Shown here: piece after piece, positions 1 through 9,299 of the stretch
Position numbering within the stretch: position 1 is the first letter of the stretch
Layout of the letters: each line of letters starts with the position of its first letter
Origin: Aequorivita viscosa
GTDB lineage: Bacteria > Bacteroidota > Bacteroidia > Flavobacteriales > Flavobacteriaceae
Length of the DNA stretch: 64,000 nt
Direction: 5' to 3'
Assembly: GCF_900106795.1 (NCBI RefSeq)
Contig: NZ_FNNS01000002.1
Location: 152,686-216,685 of the forward strand
Position numbers and translations under genes: made by a program
The notes under the pieces: generated by a model
Seen by the model: only the letters and a program-made list of their open reading frames with translations
What the model was told of the DNA's origin: nothing
The model's database searches: none

Positions 1-1398
1 AGAACGCGCCCGGGACAAAAGTACAGTAAACGTGATGTTATTAGAACACTTAGAGAGTTAGGTCAATTACAATTTTTCGACCCAGAACAGCTAAGCCCTA
101 ATTTCGTGAAGGTTGACGAAAACAATGGTTTAGTCGATTTAGAATACTCTGTAGTTGAAAAAGGATCTAGCCAAGTTGAACTCCAAGGTGGTTACGGTGG
201 TGGAGGATTTGTTGGAACCCTTGGGCTTTCATTCAATAACTTTTCACTTCGAAACATCTTTAACTTAGACACGTACAAACCATTGCCAATGGGCGACGGT
301 CAGAAACTATCTCTAAGAGCGCAAGCTAGTTCGTATTACCAAACGTATAGCTTATCATTAACCGAACCATGGTTAGGAGGGAAAAAACCAATTCAATTTT
401 CTTCTTCATTCTCTCATACGGTTCAATATTTATATGACTATAACAGCCGTAGAGCCGATAAAAGTAAGAGTTTTACAATAACGGGTGGTTCTTTAGGATT
501 AGCTAAAAAAGTAAAGTGGCCTGATGATTATTTTGTTTGGTCTAACGCTATTAGTTTCCAACACTATAATTTAAATAATTACAATACTGGATTATTTACA
601 TTCGGAGATGGATATTCAAATAACTTGGCATACACAATAGGTATAAGCAGAAACAACACAACTGTAAACCCTATTTATCCTATGGCTGGATCAGATTTTA
701 GCATTACAGCGAAGCTTACCCCACCATACTCTGCCTTTAACAGCATAGATTATAAAGCGTTAAACGACGAGCGTGCAGCCCAAGAAGTAATACTTAACGA
801 CCCAAATGCAAATAGTAGCCAAGTAGAAGATGCACGACTTCGCAGATCAGAAATTGATCAAGAGCGTTTTAAATGGTTAGAATATTATAAAATTAAGTTC
901 AAAGGAACCTGGTACACTCGTATAATGGGGAAATTAGTATTGCGTACCAACACCGAATTAGGATTTTTAGGATCGTATAACAATGATAGAGGCGTTCCTC
1001 CATTCGAAAGATTTTTCTTAGGTGGAGATGGTCTAGGCGCATACAGTTTGGATGGTCGAGAGGTTATTCAGCTAAGAGGCTACCCTAACCAATCGTTAAG
1101 TACTAACGACGGAAGTACGATTTACAATAAATTTTCGTTAGAAGTAAGATATCCAGTAACTTTGGCCCAAATGGCGTCTATTTACGTTCTTGGCTTTGCC
1201 GAAGGAGGTGCTGCATACGATGGTTTCAGAGAATACAATCCTTTTGAGCTTAGTCGTTCTGCAGGTTTTGGCTTAAGAATATTCATGCCTGCTTTTGGCC
1301 TTTTAGGAATCGATTTCGGGTATGGATTCGATCCTGTGCTAGGGCAAACCGAACCAAATGGATGGCAAACCCATTTTATAATTGGACAACAATTCTAA
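1..1398 (+). CDS. bamA: BamA, outer membrane assembly factor (5' truncated by window edge)
   Basis: C-terminal part of the Omp85 protein that folds beta-barrels into the outer membrane. The frame is open from base 1 (RTRPGQKYSKRDVIRTL...), so the gene starts left of the window and the GTG at 106 is not the start. About the first 55 visible residues are the end of the last POTRA domain (pattern LGQLQFFDPEQL, then LVDLEYSVVEKGSSQ). The remainder is a Gly/aromatic-rich barrel with the Omp85 loop-6 RGY motif (LRGYPNQ, near base 1075) and a C-terminal phenylalanine (IIGQQF), the usual barrel signal. It is followed by two ompH genes and murI, an order typical of flavobacteria. Family assignment is secure; the missing part is POTRA domains and signal peptide. 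Confidence 0.95.
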   Translation, partial: RTRPGQKYSKRDVIRTLRELGQLQFFDPEQLSPNFVKVDENNGLVDLEYSVVEKGSSQVELQGGYGGGGFVGTLGLSFNNFSLRNIFNLDTYKPLPMGDGQKLSLRAQASSYYQTYSLSLTEPWLGGKKPIQFSSSFSHTVQYLYDYNSRRADKSKSFTITGGSLGLAKKVKWPDDYFVWSNAISFQHYNLNNYNTGLFTFGDGYSNNLAYTIGISRNNTTVNPIYPMAGSDFSITAKLTPPYSAFNSIDYKALNDERAAQEVILNDPNANSSQVEDARLRRSEIDQERFKWLEYYKIKFKGTWYTRIMGKLVLRTNTELGFLGSYNNDRGVPPFERFFLGGDGLGAYSLDGREVIQLRGYPNQSLSTNDGSTIYNKFSLEVRYPVTLAQMASIYVLGFAEGGAAYDGFREYNPFELSRSAGFGLRIFMPAFGLLGIDFGYGFDPVLGQTEPNGWQTHFIIGQQF

Positions 1399-1436
1399 AC
1401 TTGGCACGATTTTTTCTAATACAACAACCAATTAAT

Positions 1437-2267
1437 ATGAAGACGAAAAAAATAATCTTTCTTACCCTCGCCATTTTCTCCTTCAGCTATATGGCTACTG
1501 CCCAACGAGGTGTGCGGATAGGATATATAGACATGGAATATATTCTTGAAAGTGTGCCAGAATACCGTGAAGCTTCTATTCAATTAGAAGGAAAAGTACA
1601 GCGGTGGAAACAAGACCTTGAAAAAAGTCAAAGAGAAGTAGATCAAATGAAGCTGAATTTAGCAAACGAAAGAGTATTACTAACAGCAGAACTTATTGAA
1701 GAACGTGAGGAAGATATTAAGATTAAAGAAAACGAAATATTAGAATATCAGCAAAACCGTTTTGGCCCAAATGGCGATTTAATGATTCAAAGAAGACAAT
1801 TGGTACAGCCAATTCAGGATCAAGTTTTTAACATCGTTCAAGAAATAGCCGAAAGTAAAAAATACGATTTTATTTTCGACAAATCTGCAGATGTGGTAAT
1901 GCTATTTGCTGCCAAAAGAAACGATATTAGCGATGAAGTTCTCAGAAGTATTGAACGAGCTGGGCGAAGAGTACAAGCAGAAAACAAAAAGGAAAAACGC
2001 GAAATAGAACAGCAAGAAAAACTAGACGAAAAGCAGGATGAGATGTCTGAGCGCGAAAAAGAACTTCAAAAGAAAAAAGAAGAGCGCGAAAAAGCAATGG
2101 AAGACAAGAAAGCTGAACGTGAAGAATTGATGGCGCAACGCCAACGAGAAAGAGATTCTATTAGAGCTGCCAAAAAACAAGAATACGAAGAGCGTAGACA
2201 ACGTTTACTTGAAGAACGACAAAGAAGAAGAGATTCAATAGCAGAAGTTCGAGAAAACAGAGACTAA
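1437..2267 (+). CDS. OmpH/Skp family periplasmic chaperone with long charged C-terminal tail
   Basis: Predicted periplasmic chaperone for unfolded outer membrane proteins. The open frame reaches back to 1362 inside bamA, but the ATG at 1437 is chosen because it begins a clean signal peptide (MKTKKIIFLTLAIFSFSYMA, then TAQ). Residues about 27-165 match the Skp core (GYIDMEYIL..VPEYREA, a long coiled coil, then KYDFIFDKSADVVM). Beyond it lies roughly 90 residues made almost only of Glu, Lys, Arg, Gln and Asp with recurring RRRDSI/ERQR units, predicted as an extended coiled coil. At 276 aa it is much longer than a classical Skp of about 160 aa. It sits 38 bases after bamA and before a second, normal-length ompH, so co-expression with the barrel assembly machinery is likely. 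Confidence 0.9.
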   Translation: MKTKKIIFLTLAIFSFSYMATAQRGVRIGYIDMEYILESVPEYREASIQLEGKVQRWKQDLEKSQREVDQMKLNLANERVLLTAELIEEREEDIKIKENEILEYQQNRFGPNGDLMIQRRQLVQPIQDQVFNIVQEIAESKKYDFIFDKSADVVMLFAAKRNDISDEVLRSIERAGRRVQAENKKEKREIEQQEKLDEKQDEMSEREKELQKKKEEREKAMEDKKAEREELMAQRQRERDSIRAAKKQEYEERRQRLLEERQRRRDSIAEVRENRD

Positions 2268-2327
2268 TTACCCAATAATCGATAATTAAATTTTAACCCA
2301 ATAACACTTAAATTAAATACGCAAACA

Positions 2328-2837
2328 ATGAAAAAAATGAAAACTATACTGCTTGCACTGGCCATTTTTGCAGGAGCCACAAGTTTTGTAAACGCTCAAT
2401 CTAAAGTCGCACACATTAACGCTCAAGAGTTAATTGAAGCTATGCCAGAATACAAAGCAGCACAAACCTCATTAGAAAAAGTTCAAAAAACTTACGATAC
2501 AGAAATTAAGGCAATGTTAAAAGAGCTTGATACTAAAGCCAAGCAATACGACAGCGAAGCCGCTTCTAAAACAGACGAGGAGAACCAAAAAAGAGTAATG
2601 GAAATCCAAGGAATGCAAGAAAATGTACAAGCCTACAGACAACAAGCACTTCAGGATTTAGACAAGAAAAGATCTGATATCTTTAAACCTATTCTTGAAA
2701 AAGCGCAATCTACAATCCAAAAAGTTGGTCGCGCACAAGGTTACCAATATGTTTTAGACTCTACAATGGGTAGCGGTATCATCCTTGCCGATGGTAAAGA
2801 CCTTATGGCAGATGTAAAGAAAGACTTAGGAATTTAA
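2328..2837 (+). CDS. OmpH/Skp family periplasmic chaperone
   Basis: Second Skp-like chaperone, 169 aa, the ordinary length. Residues 1-23 are a signal peptide (MKKMKTILLALAIFAGATSF then VNAQ). The mature part opens with the family pattern SKVAHINAQELIEAMPEYKAA, continues as a long Lys/Glu/Gln-rich coiled coil and closes with GYQYVLDSTMGSGIILADG, the conserved C-terminal strand. It is paralogous to the preceding gene but lacks the charged tail. A strong hairpin terminator lies 26 bases downstream, so bamA-ompH-ompH probably form one transcription unit that ends here. Confidence 0.93.
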   Translation: MKKMKTILLALAIFAGATSFVNAQSKVAHINAQELIEAMPEYKAAQTSLEKVQKTYDTEIKAMLKELDTKAKQYDSEAASKTDEENQKRVMEIQGMQENVQAYRQQALQDLDKKRSDIFKPILEKAQSTIQKVGRAQGYQYVLDSTMGSGIILADGKDLMADVKKDLGI

Positions 2838-2862
2838 CCCTTTCCTTTCTCAAAATAGTAAA

Positions 2863-2894
2863 GATGCGCGTTAAAAAACGGGCATCTTTTTTTT
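2863..2894 (+). terminator. Intrinsic terminator after second ompH
   Basis: GATGCGCG and CGGGCATC pair as an 8-bp stem with one mismatch around a TTAAAAAA loop, followed directly by eight T residues. It separates the bamA-ompH unit from murI. Confidence 0.8.
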
Positions 2895-2928
2895 GCGATA
2901 ATTTCTAGTTATTTGGTACATTTATAAA

Positions 2929-3720
2929 ATGGATAAAAACAATCCCATAGGAGTTTTCGATTCAGGAGTCGGTGGCTCCTCAATATGGCAGGAAATCCAT
3001 AGACTACTACCTTTAGAAAACATTATTTATTTAGCGGATAGCAAAAACGCACCATACGGAAATAAATCCCCAGAGGAAATTACTGCGCTTAGCATCAAAA
3101 ACACTCAAAAGCTCTTAGAACTCAACTGTAAAATAATTGTAGTGGCTTGCAACACCGCAACCACCAATGCTATTATCACCCTTCGCAAAAAATACAAACT
3201 TCCCATCATTGGTATTGAACCAGCTATTAAGCCTGCAGCTTTAAAGACCAAATCCAAAAGCATCGGAATTCTCGCCACAAAAGGAACGCTTAGCAGCGCA
3301 CTTTTTAGTAAAACAAACAAAGAGTTCACTAAAGATATTAGCGTCGTAGAGGTCATCGGAGAGGGTCTCGTGCCACTTATAGAGGCAGGCAACTTAGATG
3401 GTCAAGAAATGGTGGAACTACTTAAAAAACACACAAAAAAAATGATTGAAGCCAACGTAGATTATGTTGTGCTTGGGTGTAGTCACTATCCCTATATTAT
3501 TCCAACATTAAAAAAAATACTTCCTAAGCACGTTGAAATTATAGATTCGGGTGAAGCTGTGGCACGTCAAACAAAAACTGTGCTCCACAACCTCAACCAG
3601 CTTCGAGAAGACACCTCAAAGCCCAGGCTAGCATTTTTCACCAATGCTGAAACCAACACCTTAAAATTTTTGTTACACGATTATTTGAACAAAATATCCA
3701 TAGAAAAAATGGATTTTTAA
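2929..3720 (+). CDS. murI: Glutamate racemase
   Basis: Cytoplasmic enzyme that interconverts L- and D-glutamate to supply D-Glu for peptidoglycan; 263 aa, the usual length. The family motifs are all present: GVFDSGVGG at residues 8-16 (catalytic Asp/Ser region), VVACNTAT with catalytic Cys74, and VLGCSHYP with the second catalytic cysteine near residue 185. The ATG at 2929 lies 34 bases past the ompH terminator. The position behind bamA/ompH is common in flavobacteria and links cell-wall precursor supply with envelope biogenesis. Confidence 0.97.
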   Translation: MDKNNPIGVFDSGVGGSSIWQEIHRLLPLENIIYLADSKNAPYGNKSPEEITALSIKNTQKLLELNCKIIVVACNTATTNAIITLRKKYKLPIIGIEPAIKPAALKTKSKSIGILATKGTLSSALFSKTNKEFTKDISVVEVIGEGLVPLIEAGNLDGQEMVELLKKHTKKMIEANVDYVVLGCSHYPYIIPTLKKILPKHVEIIDSGEAVARQTKTVLHNLNQLREDTSKPRLAFFTNAETNTLKFLLHDYLNKISIEKMDF

Positions 3721-3771
3721 ACAAAGGCCGCAAACGTTTCGCAATAGCAGCGTAACACTTTACTACGGAAA

Positions 3772-4281
3772 TTATTTAAACCAACTAGAATACATTACAT
3801 AATTACTAGCAATTCTTTCAATTTCTCCCTTAGTTAGTTCGGGACTAATGTCTTTAATCTTTTTTGCGGGAATACCTGCATAAATACTGCCGCTTTCAAC
3901 CGTAGTATTCTTTGCGACAACAGCTCCAGCAGCGATTATTGTATTGCTTTCTACCACGCAATCGTCCATGACGATACTTCCCATACCAATCAAGACATTG
4001 TCATGAATAGAACAACCGTGTACGATAGCATTATGACCAATAGACACATTATTCCCAATAGTTGTAGGTGAAGTTTTATAAGTAGCGTGAATTACAGCTC
4101 CATCTTGAACATTTACCCGATTCCCCATTTTTATAAAATTAACGTCGCCACGAATTACAGTATTAAACCAAACACTGCATTCACTTCCCATTTCAACATC
4201 TCCAACAATGGTAGCGTTTTCGGCTATAAAACAATCTTCAGGTATCTGCGGGTGCTTTCCGTTAACGGGTTTAATTATCAT
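3772..4281 (-). CDS. Gamma-carbonic anhydrase family protein (left-handed beta-helix)
   Basis: 169-aa hexapeptide-repeat protein of the gamma-carbonic anhydrase/YrdA/PaaY group. Imperfect hexapeptides run from about residue 17 to 140 (IAENATIVGDVEMG..CSVWFNTVIRGD..NVQDGAVIH..IGNNVSIGHNAIVHG). The RGD and the histidines in AVIHATY and SIGHNAIVHG match the metal-binding positions of the family, so a Zn/Fe carbonic anhydrase-like site is possible. Many members have no proven carbonic anhydrase activity, so catalysis is inferred only. It lies convergent to murI with no visible terminator between them and is transcribed in the same direction as the PorP/SprF gene 237 bases upstream. Confidence 0.9.
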   Translation of the reverse strand: MIIKPVNGKHPQIPEDCFIAENATIVGDVEMGSECSVWFNTVIRGDVNFIKMGNRVNVQDGAVIHATYKTSPTTIGNNVSIGHNAIVHGCSIHDNVLIGMGSIVMDDCVVESNTIIAAGAVVAKNTTVESGSIYAGIPAKKIKDISPELTKGEIERIASNYVMYSSWFK

Positions 4282-4518
4282 ATTTATTAAAGAATTTCAA
4301 CTGATTTTGCACAAGTCATTATATAAAAGATGGCCTCCATATTCAGAATAACTACACGTTTCAATATACTTTAAACTTAAGTACAAATTTGAAAGTATAA
4401 GCACAGCTACCTTTATGCAGCAAAAACACAGCATTAGAGTGTATTCAATAGAAAGAAGGTGTCGTTACTATAAGAAACGCTGCTACGAAAAGTTATTTCA
4501 GAAATAAGAAAACCTAAT

Positions 4519-5523
4519 TTAATTAACTGCAGGACATTTACAGTCATACGGCTCTTTTCTGTCTCCTCCAGGGAAATCAAAACCGAGTGTAATTTGATGA
4601 AAGCCTCCACTTTCCATTGTAACATCTCCCGTTTGATGCGAGTAAGTATAAGCAAAAAGGAAGTTTGCGTAATTAATACCTACTACAGGAGAAAAATATT
4701 GAAGCTTTTGAACTTTTGAACCTTCTCCTTCAGAATATTCAGCTCCATCGAAGCTTCTTCTATACGATAATCCAGCCCAAACTTTTCCAGCATTCGTGTG
4801 TCTATATATTTTTCCGTTTAAATCTATCGCTTTTTCGCCAGTACGCTCAGTCATCTGAAAAAGAACAGACGGCTCAAAACTCCAGTTGGAACCATAACTA
4901 CTTAGCGCATACGCACCAGAAATTAAATATCTACGCTGATTATTTGGCTCAAAATCTTCTGTGTAGATGGATCTATTTTGAAATATTATATTCTTTACGG
5001 TTAAGTGGGCAGAAAAATCGGAATAATTATACGACATTCCAGCATCGATATTAAAATAAGTAGAACTCTGCATAATTCCCGCAATAACAGGATCGTAATC
5101 TGATAAATCAAAATTCGTTTCGTCCAATTTAGACTGAACCAGACCAACACTTAAACCAAATGATAATTGGTTAAGTTCATCACTTTGGGTTGACAAATTA
5201 ATATGGTGAGCATAGGTAACGTACCCTCCTGTTTGAGAATGAAATCCGTTTCTATCATTAAATATAATAAGTCCCATTCCAGAACGCGCTCCTAATCGCG
5301 CATTAAAACTACCTGTAAATAAATTTGGTGCATTTGTTTGATCAAACCACTGCTGCCTAGCCGTTAGCCTAAGTTGATTATGACTTGCTGCACCAGCCAT
5401 TGAGGGATGTAAAAGGTACAAGTTGTCTGCAAAATAATCTGTATATACTGGAATTCCATCTTGAGAAAACCCTTGAAGGGAAGACAAAAAAAGTAGAATT
5501 AGGGAAAATCGTTTTATGCTCAT
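4519..5523 (-). CDS. PorP/SprF family type IX secretion outer membrane protein
   Basis: 334-aa outer membrane barrel of the PorP/SprF family. Residues 1-20 form a signal peptide (MSIKRFSLILLFLSSLQGFS). The hallmark beginning QDGIPVYTDYFADNLYLLHPSMAG follows, with LRLTARQQWF..APNLFTGSF and many alternating beta-strand segments (LGLIIFNDRNGFHSQTG, YFNIDAGMSYNY). It ends unusually with a short Cys-containing tail (EPYDCKCPAVN) rather than an aromatic barrel terminus. In gliding flavobacteria SprF-type proteins are usually encoded next to a large surface adhesin that they help secrete. No such partner lies nearby, so the substrate is unknown. Confidence 0.88.
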   Translation of the reverse strand: MSIKRFSLILLFLSSLQGFSQDGIPVYTDYFADNLYLLHPSMAGAASHNQLRLTARQQWFDQTNAPNLFTGSFNARLGARSGMGLIIFNDRNGFHSQTGGYVTYAHHINLSTQSDELNQLSFGLSVGLVQSKLDETNFDLSDYDPVIAGIMQSSTYFNIDAGMSYNYSDFSAHLTVKNIIFQNRSIYTEDFEPNNQRRYLISGAYALSSYGSNWSFEPSVLFQMTERTGEKAIDLNGKIYRHTNAGKVWAGLSYRRSFDGAEYSEGEGSKVQKLQYFSPVVGINYANFLFAYTYSHQTGDVTMESGGFHQITLGFDFPGGDRKEPYDCKCPAVN

Positions 5524-5888
5524 AATTTCTCTTTATCAATTAAAAGTAATATACTTTTTGGAATTTGCCGCTTTACAGTGTAATTAATTAAAATAGCGTT
5601 AATTATAACCCTTTCCCCTACTGGCATCAAACGACACCCAATCATTATTCCTTCCCAAGAGAATCAAATTACAACTTGATTATTCCAAAAGTGCTCAAAT
5701 ATATAGATTTTTGCCGTTGATTGGCTAATGACAGCATCAATAAAATTACAATGTCGCATCAAACCTAAAAACAATTCAAGCACAAATTACAAAACAACAA
5801 ATTGCATTTAGTCAAATTGGTTGTTTCAGTGCCAAATATATTGAATACATTGTTTTTCTTTTTATATTTTTGTAAAAAAAATAGCCCC
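5524..5888. other. Divergent intergenic region, PorP/SprF gene to nfu
   Basis: 365 bases with no convincing coding frame. It is very AT-rich and must hold the start regions of both flanking, divergently transcribed genes. Only one good promoter-like sequence was recognised, at 5841-5872 facing nfu. No hairpin, repeat or RNA gene stood out in the rest. Confidence 0.6.
5841..5872 (+). promoter_or_regulatory. Candidate Bacteroidota-type promoter for nfu
   Basis: TTG at 5841-5843 and TATTTTTG at 5865-5872 match the Bacteroidota -33 TTG and -7 TAnnTTTG elements with a 21-base spacer. Transcription would begin near 5878, giving a leader of about ten bases before the GTG at 5889. Confidence 0.55.
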
Positions 5889-6794
5889 GTGTCTCAATTT
5901 AACATAGAAATCTCCCGAACTTCCAATCCCGACATACTTAAATTCAACGCTGACTCCTTCATAACACAGTCATCTAGCCACGAATTCAAAAATATTGACG
6001 ATGCGAAATCAAGTCCATTAGCACAAGAACTTTTTTACCTGCCTTTTGTAAAAACGGTTTATATTTCACAAAATTTCATCGCTATTGAAAAATTTGATAT
6101 AGTCGCTTGGGAAGATGTACAAGAGGAGGTTGCAAATTCTATTTCAGAATACCTTAATTCGGGCAAACCAGCAGTTGTTGAAGCTCCCATTGCAAAAAAA
6201 TCGCCAACAACGGTCTATGCCGAGAGCACGCCGAATCCGTCGGTAATGAAATTTGTTGCTAATAAAACATTAGTCAGCAAAGCGTACGAGTATAAAGATA
6301 GTTATGAAGCAGTGCAGTCACCCCTAGCCACAGCGCTGTTTAACTTCCCTTTCGTAAAAGAAGTTTTTTTTAATACCAACCATGTTTCGGTAATGAAGTT
6401 TGATGTTGTTGATTGGGCCGAAATAACAATGGAAATACGCGAGTTTATTCGAAAGTTCCTTGAAGACGGCAAAACAATCAATAAAGAAGACCTCAACAAT
6501 AATGGTTCTGGAGATTCCTTCTCGGCTGTAAATAACGCCAAAAAAAATCGTTCGGAAATTGAAAATAAAATCAACGATATTCTAGTTGAATACGTTGAAC
6601 CCGCAGTAGCAAAAGATGGCGGACAAATTGTTTTAGACTCATTTAACAAAGAAACTAAAACAGTTAAAGTTATGCTTAAAGGAGCTTGTAGCGGATGCCC
6701 TTCTTCTACCGTTACGCTTAAAAATGGAATAGAAACAATTTTAAAACAAATGCTTCCTGAACAAATTGAAAGTGTTGAAGCCATTAACGGATAA
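5889..6794 (+). CDS. Nfu/NifU-type Fe-S cluster scaffold with duplicated N domain
   Basis: 301-aa cytoplasmic Fe-S carrier. Two Nfu N-terminal domains lie in tandem, about residues 4-88 (ISRTSNPDILKF..SPLAQELFYLPFVKTVYI) and 97-185 (AESTPNPSVMKF..SPLATALFNFPFVKEVFF). A Ser/Asn linker follows, then the NifU C-terminal domain from about residue 220 with the cluster-binding C267-x-x-C270 in GACSGCPSST. The open frame extends upstream to 5802, but that segment is hydrophobic and unlike the family, and a promoter lies inside it, so the GTG at 5889 is the better start. Its role would be assembling or delivering [4Fe-4S] clusters, which ActB and QueG in this window need. Confidence 0.9.
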   Translation: MSQFNIEISRTSNPDILKFNADSFITQSSSHEFKNIDDAKSSPLAQELFYLPFVKTVYISQNFIAIEKFDIVAWEDVQEEVANSISEYLNSGKPAVVEAPIAKKSPTTVYAESTPNPSVMKFVANKTLVSKAYEYKDSYEAVQSPLATALFNFPFVKEVFFNTNHVSVMKFDVVDWAEITMEIREFIRKFLEDGKTINKEDLNNNGSGDSFSAVNNAKKNRSEIENKINDILVEYVEPAVAKDGGQIVLDSFNKETKTVKVMLKGACSGCPSSTVTLKNGIETILKQMLPEQIESVEAING

Positions 6795-6904
6795 AATGCT
6801 CTTTTGGCGTAAAGTTTAGCCCAACTTAGATTTAACTTAATTTTCTGAAAATTAGCTTTTAATAATTGTATTTTGGAGTTTTAACCTTAAAAACCAAATA
6901 AATT

Positions 6905-7105
6905 ATGGCAATAATTAAAGTAATCGAAATTTTAGCAAGCTCTAAAGAAAGCTGGGAAGATGCAACGAAACTTGCAGTAAAAGAAGCTTCAAAAACTGTG
7001 AAAAACATTCGATCAGTATATGTTAAAGAACAAAGTTGTGTTGTAGACAACGACCAAATTACTCAGTTTAGAGTAAACGTAAAAATTTCGTTTGAAGTAA
7101 AATAA
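6905..7105 (+). CDS. Dodecin family flavin-binding protein
   Basis: 66-aa protein matching dodecins almost end to end: MAIIKVIEILASSKESWEDA at the start, then KEASKTVKNIRSVYVKEQ and ITQFRVNVKISFEV. Dodecins form dodecameric shells that store or buffer flavins (or CoA) in the cytoplasm; flavin binding is inferred from the family. The small basic/acidic helix plus three-stranded sheet is the whole protein. It is a single-gene unit, 110 bases after nfu and closed by a strong terminator. Confidence 0.93.
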   Translation: MAIIKVIEILASSKESWEDATKLAVKEASKTVKNIRSVYVKEQSCVVDNDQITQFRVNVKISFEVK

Positions 7106-7126
7106 ATACCACAACGAATTTTAATA

Positions 7127-7159
7127 AATACGCTTTTGAGTCTTCAAAAGCGTATTTTT
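7127..7159 (+). terminator. Intrinsic terminator after dodecin gene
   Basis: A perfect 13-bp stem, AATACGCTTTTGA (7127-7139) with TCAAAAGCGTATT (7144-7156), closes a GTCT loop and runs into a T tract at 7155-7159. Confidence 0.85.
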
Positions 7160-7176
7160 AATTTTCAAATTAGATA

Positions 7177-9294
7177 ATGCGACAAATAGTAGTCTCTTTA
7201 ATATTAATATCAATTTTCGGTTGTAATTCTTCAAATAACGAAAACTTGGAAACACACCCTTTCACCAACGATTTAATTCACGAGTCCAGCCCTTATCTGC
7301 TGCAACACGCCCATAACCCTGTAGATTGGAAACCATATAACGAAGCAACTCTTAAACAGGCAAAGCAGGAAAAAAAGTTAATGATAATAAGCGTGGGCTA
7401 CTCTGCCTGCCATTGGTGTCATGTTATGGAGCACGAGAGCTTTGAAGACTCAACGGTAGCTGCGGTAATGAACAAACATTTTATTTCGGTAAAAGTAGAT
7501 CGGGAAGAACGTCCAGATGTAGATCAAATCTATATAAATGCGGTGCAACTAATGACAGGAAGCGCAGGTTGGCCACTAAATGTTATTACACTACCCGATG
7601 GCCGCCCAGTTTGGGGTGGCACTTACTTCCGAAAAAATGATTGGATAAACGCCATAGAGCAAATTCAAGAAATTTACCGAGAAGAACCTGAAAAATTACT
7701 CGCTTATGCCAATCGGCTAGAAGAGGGTTTAAAAAGCATGGACTTGGTTCAATTGAATACAGAAGATGTAAATTTCAAAAAGTATCCTACTGAAGTTATC
7801 ATTCAAAAAATGTCTCAAACATTTGACCACGAATATGGCGGAAATAAAGGAGCGCCAAAATTTATGATGCCCAACAACCTCGAGTTTTTATTACGACAAG
7901 CGGTTGACAATAATGATAAAAGCCTTTTAAATTTCACAACCCTTACACTAGACAAAATGGCCTACGGTGGTCTATATGACCAACTTGGCGGTGGCTTTGC
8001 TCGATATAGTGTTGACGAAAAATGGCACGTTCCTCACTTCGAGAAAATGCTATACGACAATGCCCAATTAGTAAGTTTGTATAGTAATGCTTATTCTGTT
8101 ACTAAAAATCCGCTCTATAAGGATGTGGTTAAGGAAACCTTAGAATTTGTAAAACAAGAATTGACTAATTCTGAAGGTGGGTTTTATTCGGCCCTTGATG
8201 CCGACAGTAAAGACAAAAACGGCAAACTTGAGGAAGGCGCTTTCTATGTTTTTACTGAAGAAGAACTACAAAAGCTATTGAAAGATGATTTCGATATTTT
8301 TAAAGAGTATTATAATATAAATAATTACGGAAAGTGGGAAAACAATCAGTATGTACTCATTCGGAAGAAAACAGATTTAGAAATTGAAAAGGAATTTGGT
8401 ATTTCTTCCGAAGCACTTCAGCAGAAGAAGGAAGATTGGAAACACATTCTAATTCCGTATCGCAATAAACGATCTAAACCAAGATTGGACGACAAAACAC
8501 TAACTTCTTGGAATGGAATGATGTTGAAAGGATATGTAGATGCCTACAGAGTTTTCGGCGAAGAGGCATATCTTGAAACCGCCTTAAAAAACGCCCAGTT
8601 TATCGCAGAGAACCAATTACAGACCAACGGACAATTGTTTCATAACTACAAAGATGGCAAAAGCAGTATTAACGGATTTTTGGAAGACTACGCATTCGTT
8701 ATAGAGGCATTTATAGATTTATATCAGGTTACTTTAGACGAAAAATGGCTCACGCTTTCAAAAACCATTGCCGATTATGCTTTAAATAACTTTTTCGATG
8801 AGGAAAAGCAAATGTTTTATTTTACTTCAAAAGCAGATCCAGCAATAGTGACTCGAAATTTTGATTACCGAGACAATGTTATTCCTGCTTCAAACTCTGT
8901 AATGGCCAAGAATCTTTTCGTGCTTTCAAAATATTTTGGAGAAAGCAATTTTTTTGGCGAAATTTCACATCAAATGTTAAAAAACGTTTTAGACGAAATA
9001 GACCATTACCCACGCGGATTTTCGAACTGGCTAAGCCTGCTATCAAATTATCAAAGCGATTTTTATGAAGTCGTCGTTGTAGGCAAAGATGCTCAAAAGC
9101 AAGTAAAAGAGCTAAATAAAAATTACCTTCCTAACATAATAATCGCAGGCAGCGAGCAAGAAAGCGAAAATCCCTTGTTTAAAAACAGATACGTAGCAGA
9201 GGAAACACTTATATATGTTTGCGTAAATAATGCATGCAAACTACCAATAAATAACACAGAAACAGTAATTAAAACCTTAAACAAAAAAGAATAG
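7177..9294 (+). CDS. DUF255 (YyaL/SSP411-type) thioredoxin-domain lipoprotein
   Basis: 705-aa protein of the YyaL/spermatogenesis-associated protein 20 family. A short signal peptide ends in the lipobox IFG-Cys16, so this copy is probably a lipoprotein. Residues about 30-190 are the DUF255 thioredoxin-like domain ([21 protein letters not shown], then [16 protein letters not shown] with C78/C81). The rest is the family's alpha/alpha-barrel region resembling N-acyl-glucosamine epimerase/glycosidase folds ([29 protein letters not shown]). The reaction is not established for this family. The stop is five bases before the mscS-type gene, so the two are likely co-transcribed. Confidence 0.9.
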   Translation: MRQIVVSLILISIFGCNSSNNENLETHPFTNDLIHESSPYLLQHAHNPVDWKPYNEATLKQAKQEKKLMIISVGYSACHWCHVMEHESFEDSTVAAVMNKHFISVKVDREERPDVDQIYINAVQLMTGSAGWPLNVITLPDGRPVWGGTYFRKNDWINAIEQIQEIYREEPEKLLAYANRLEEGLKSMDLVQLNTEDVNFKKYPTEVIIQKMSQTFDHEYGGNKGAPKFMMPNNLEFLLRQAVDNNDKSLLNFTTLTLDKMAYGGLYDQLGGGFARYSVDEKWHVPHFEKMLYDNAQLVSLYSNAYSVTKNPLYKDVVKETLEFVKQELTNSEGGFYSALDADSKDKNGKLEEGAFYVFTEEELQKLLKDDFDIFKEYYNINNYGKWENNQYVLIRKKTDLEIEKEFGISSEALQQKKEDWKHILIPYRNKRSKPRLDDKTLTSWNGMMLKGYVDAYRVFGEEAYLETALKNAQFIAENQLQTNGQLFHNYKDGKSSINGFLEDYAFVIEAFIDLYQVTLDEKWLTLSKTIADYALNNFFDEEKQMFYFTSKADPAIVTRNFDYRDNVIPASNSVMAKNLFVLSKYFGESNFFGEISHQMLKNVLDEIDHYPRGFSNWLSLLSNYQSDFYEVVVVGKDAQKQVKELNKNYLPNIIIAGSEQESENPLFKNRYVAEETLIYVCVNNACKLPINNTETVIKTLNKKE

Positions 9295-9299
9295 TTTTT

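Noticed and set aside
106..108. GTG at 106 as the start of bamA
   Set aside because: The frame is open to base 1 and encodes POTRA sequence upstream of this codon.
5802..5888. Upstream extension of nfu to an ATG at 5802
   Set aside because: The added residues are hydrophobic and unlike the family, and a good promoter match lies within them.
6302..6784. 160-codon minus-strand frame
   Set aside because: It is antisense to nfu, whose domains are clear on the plus strand.
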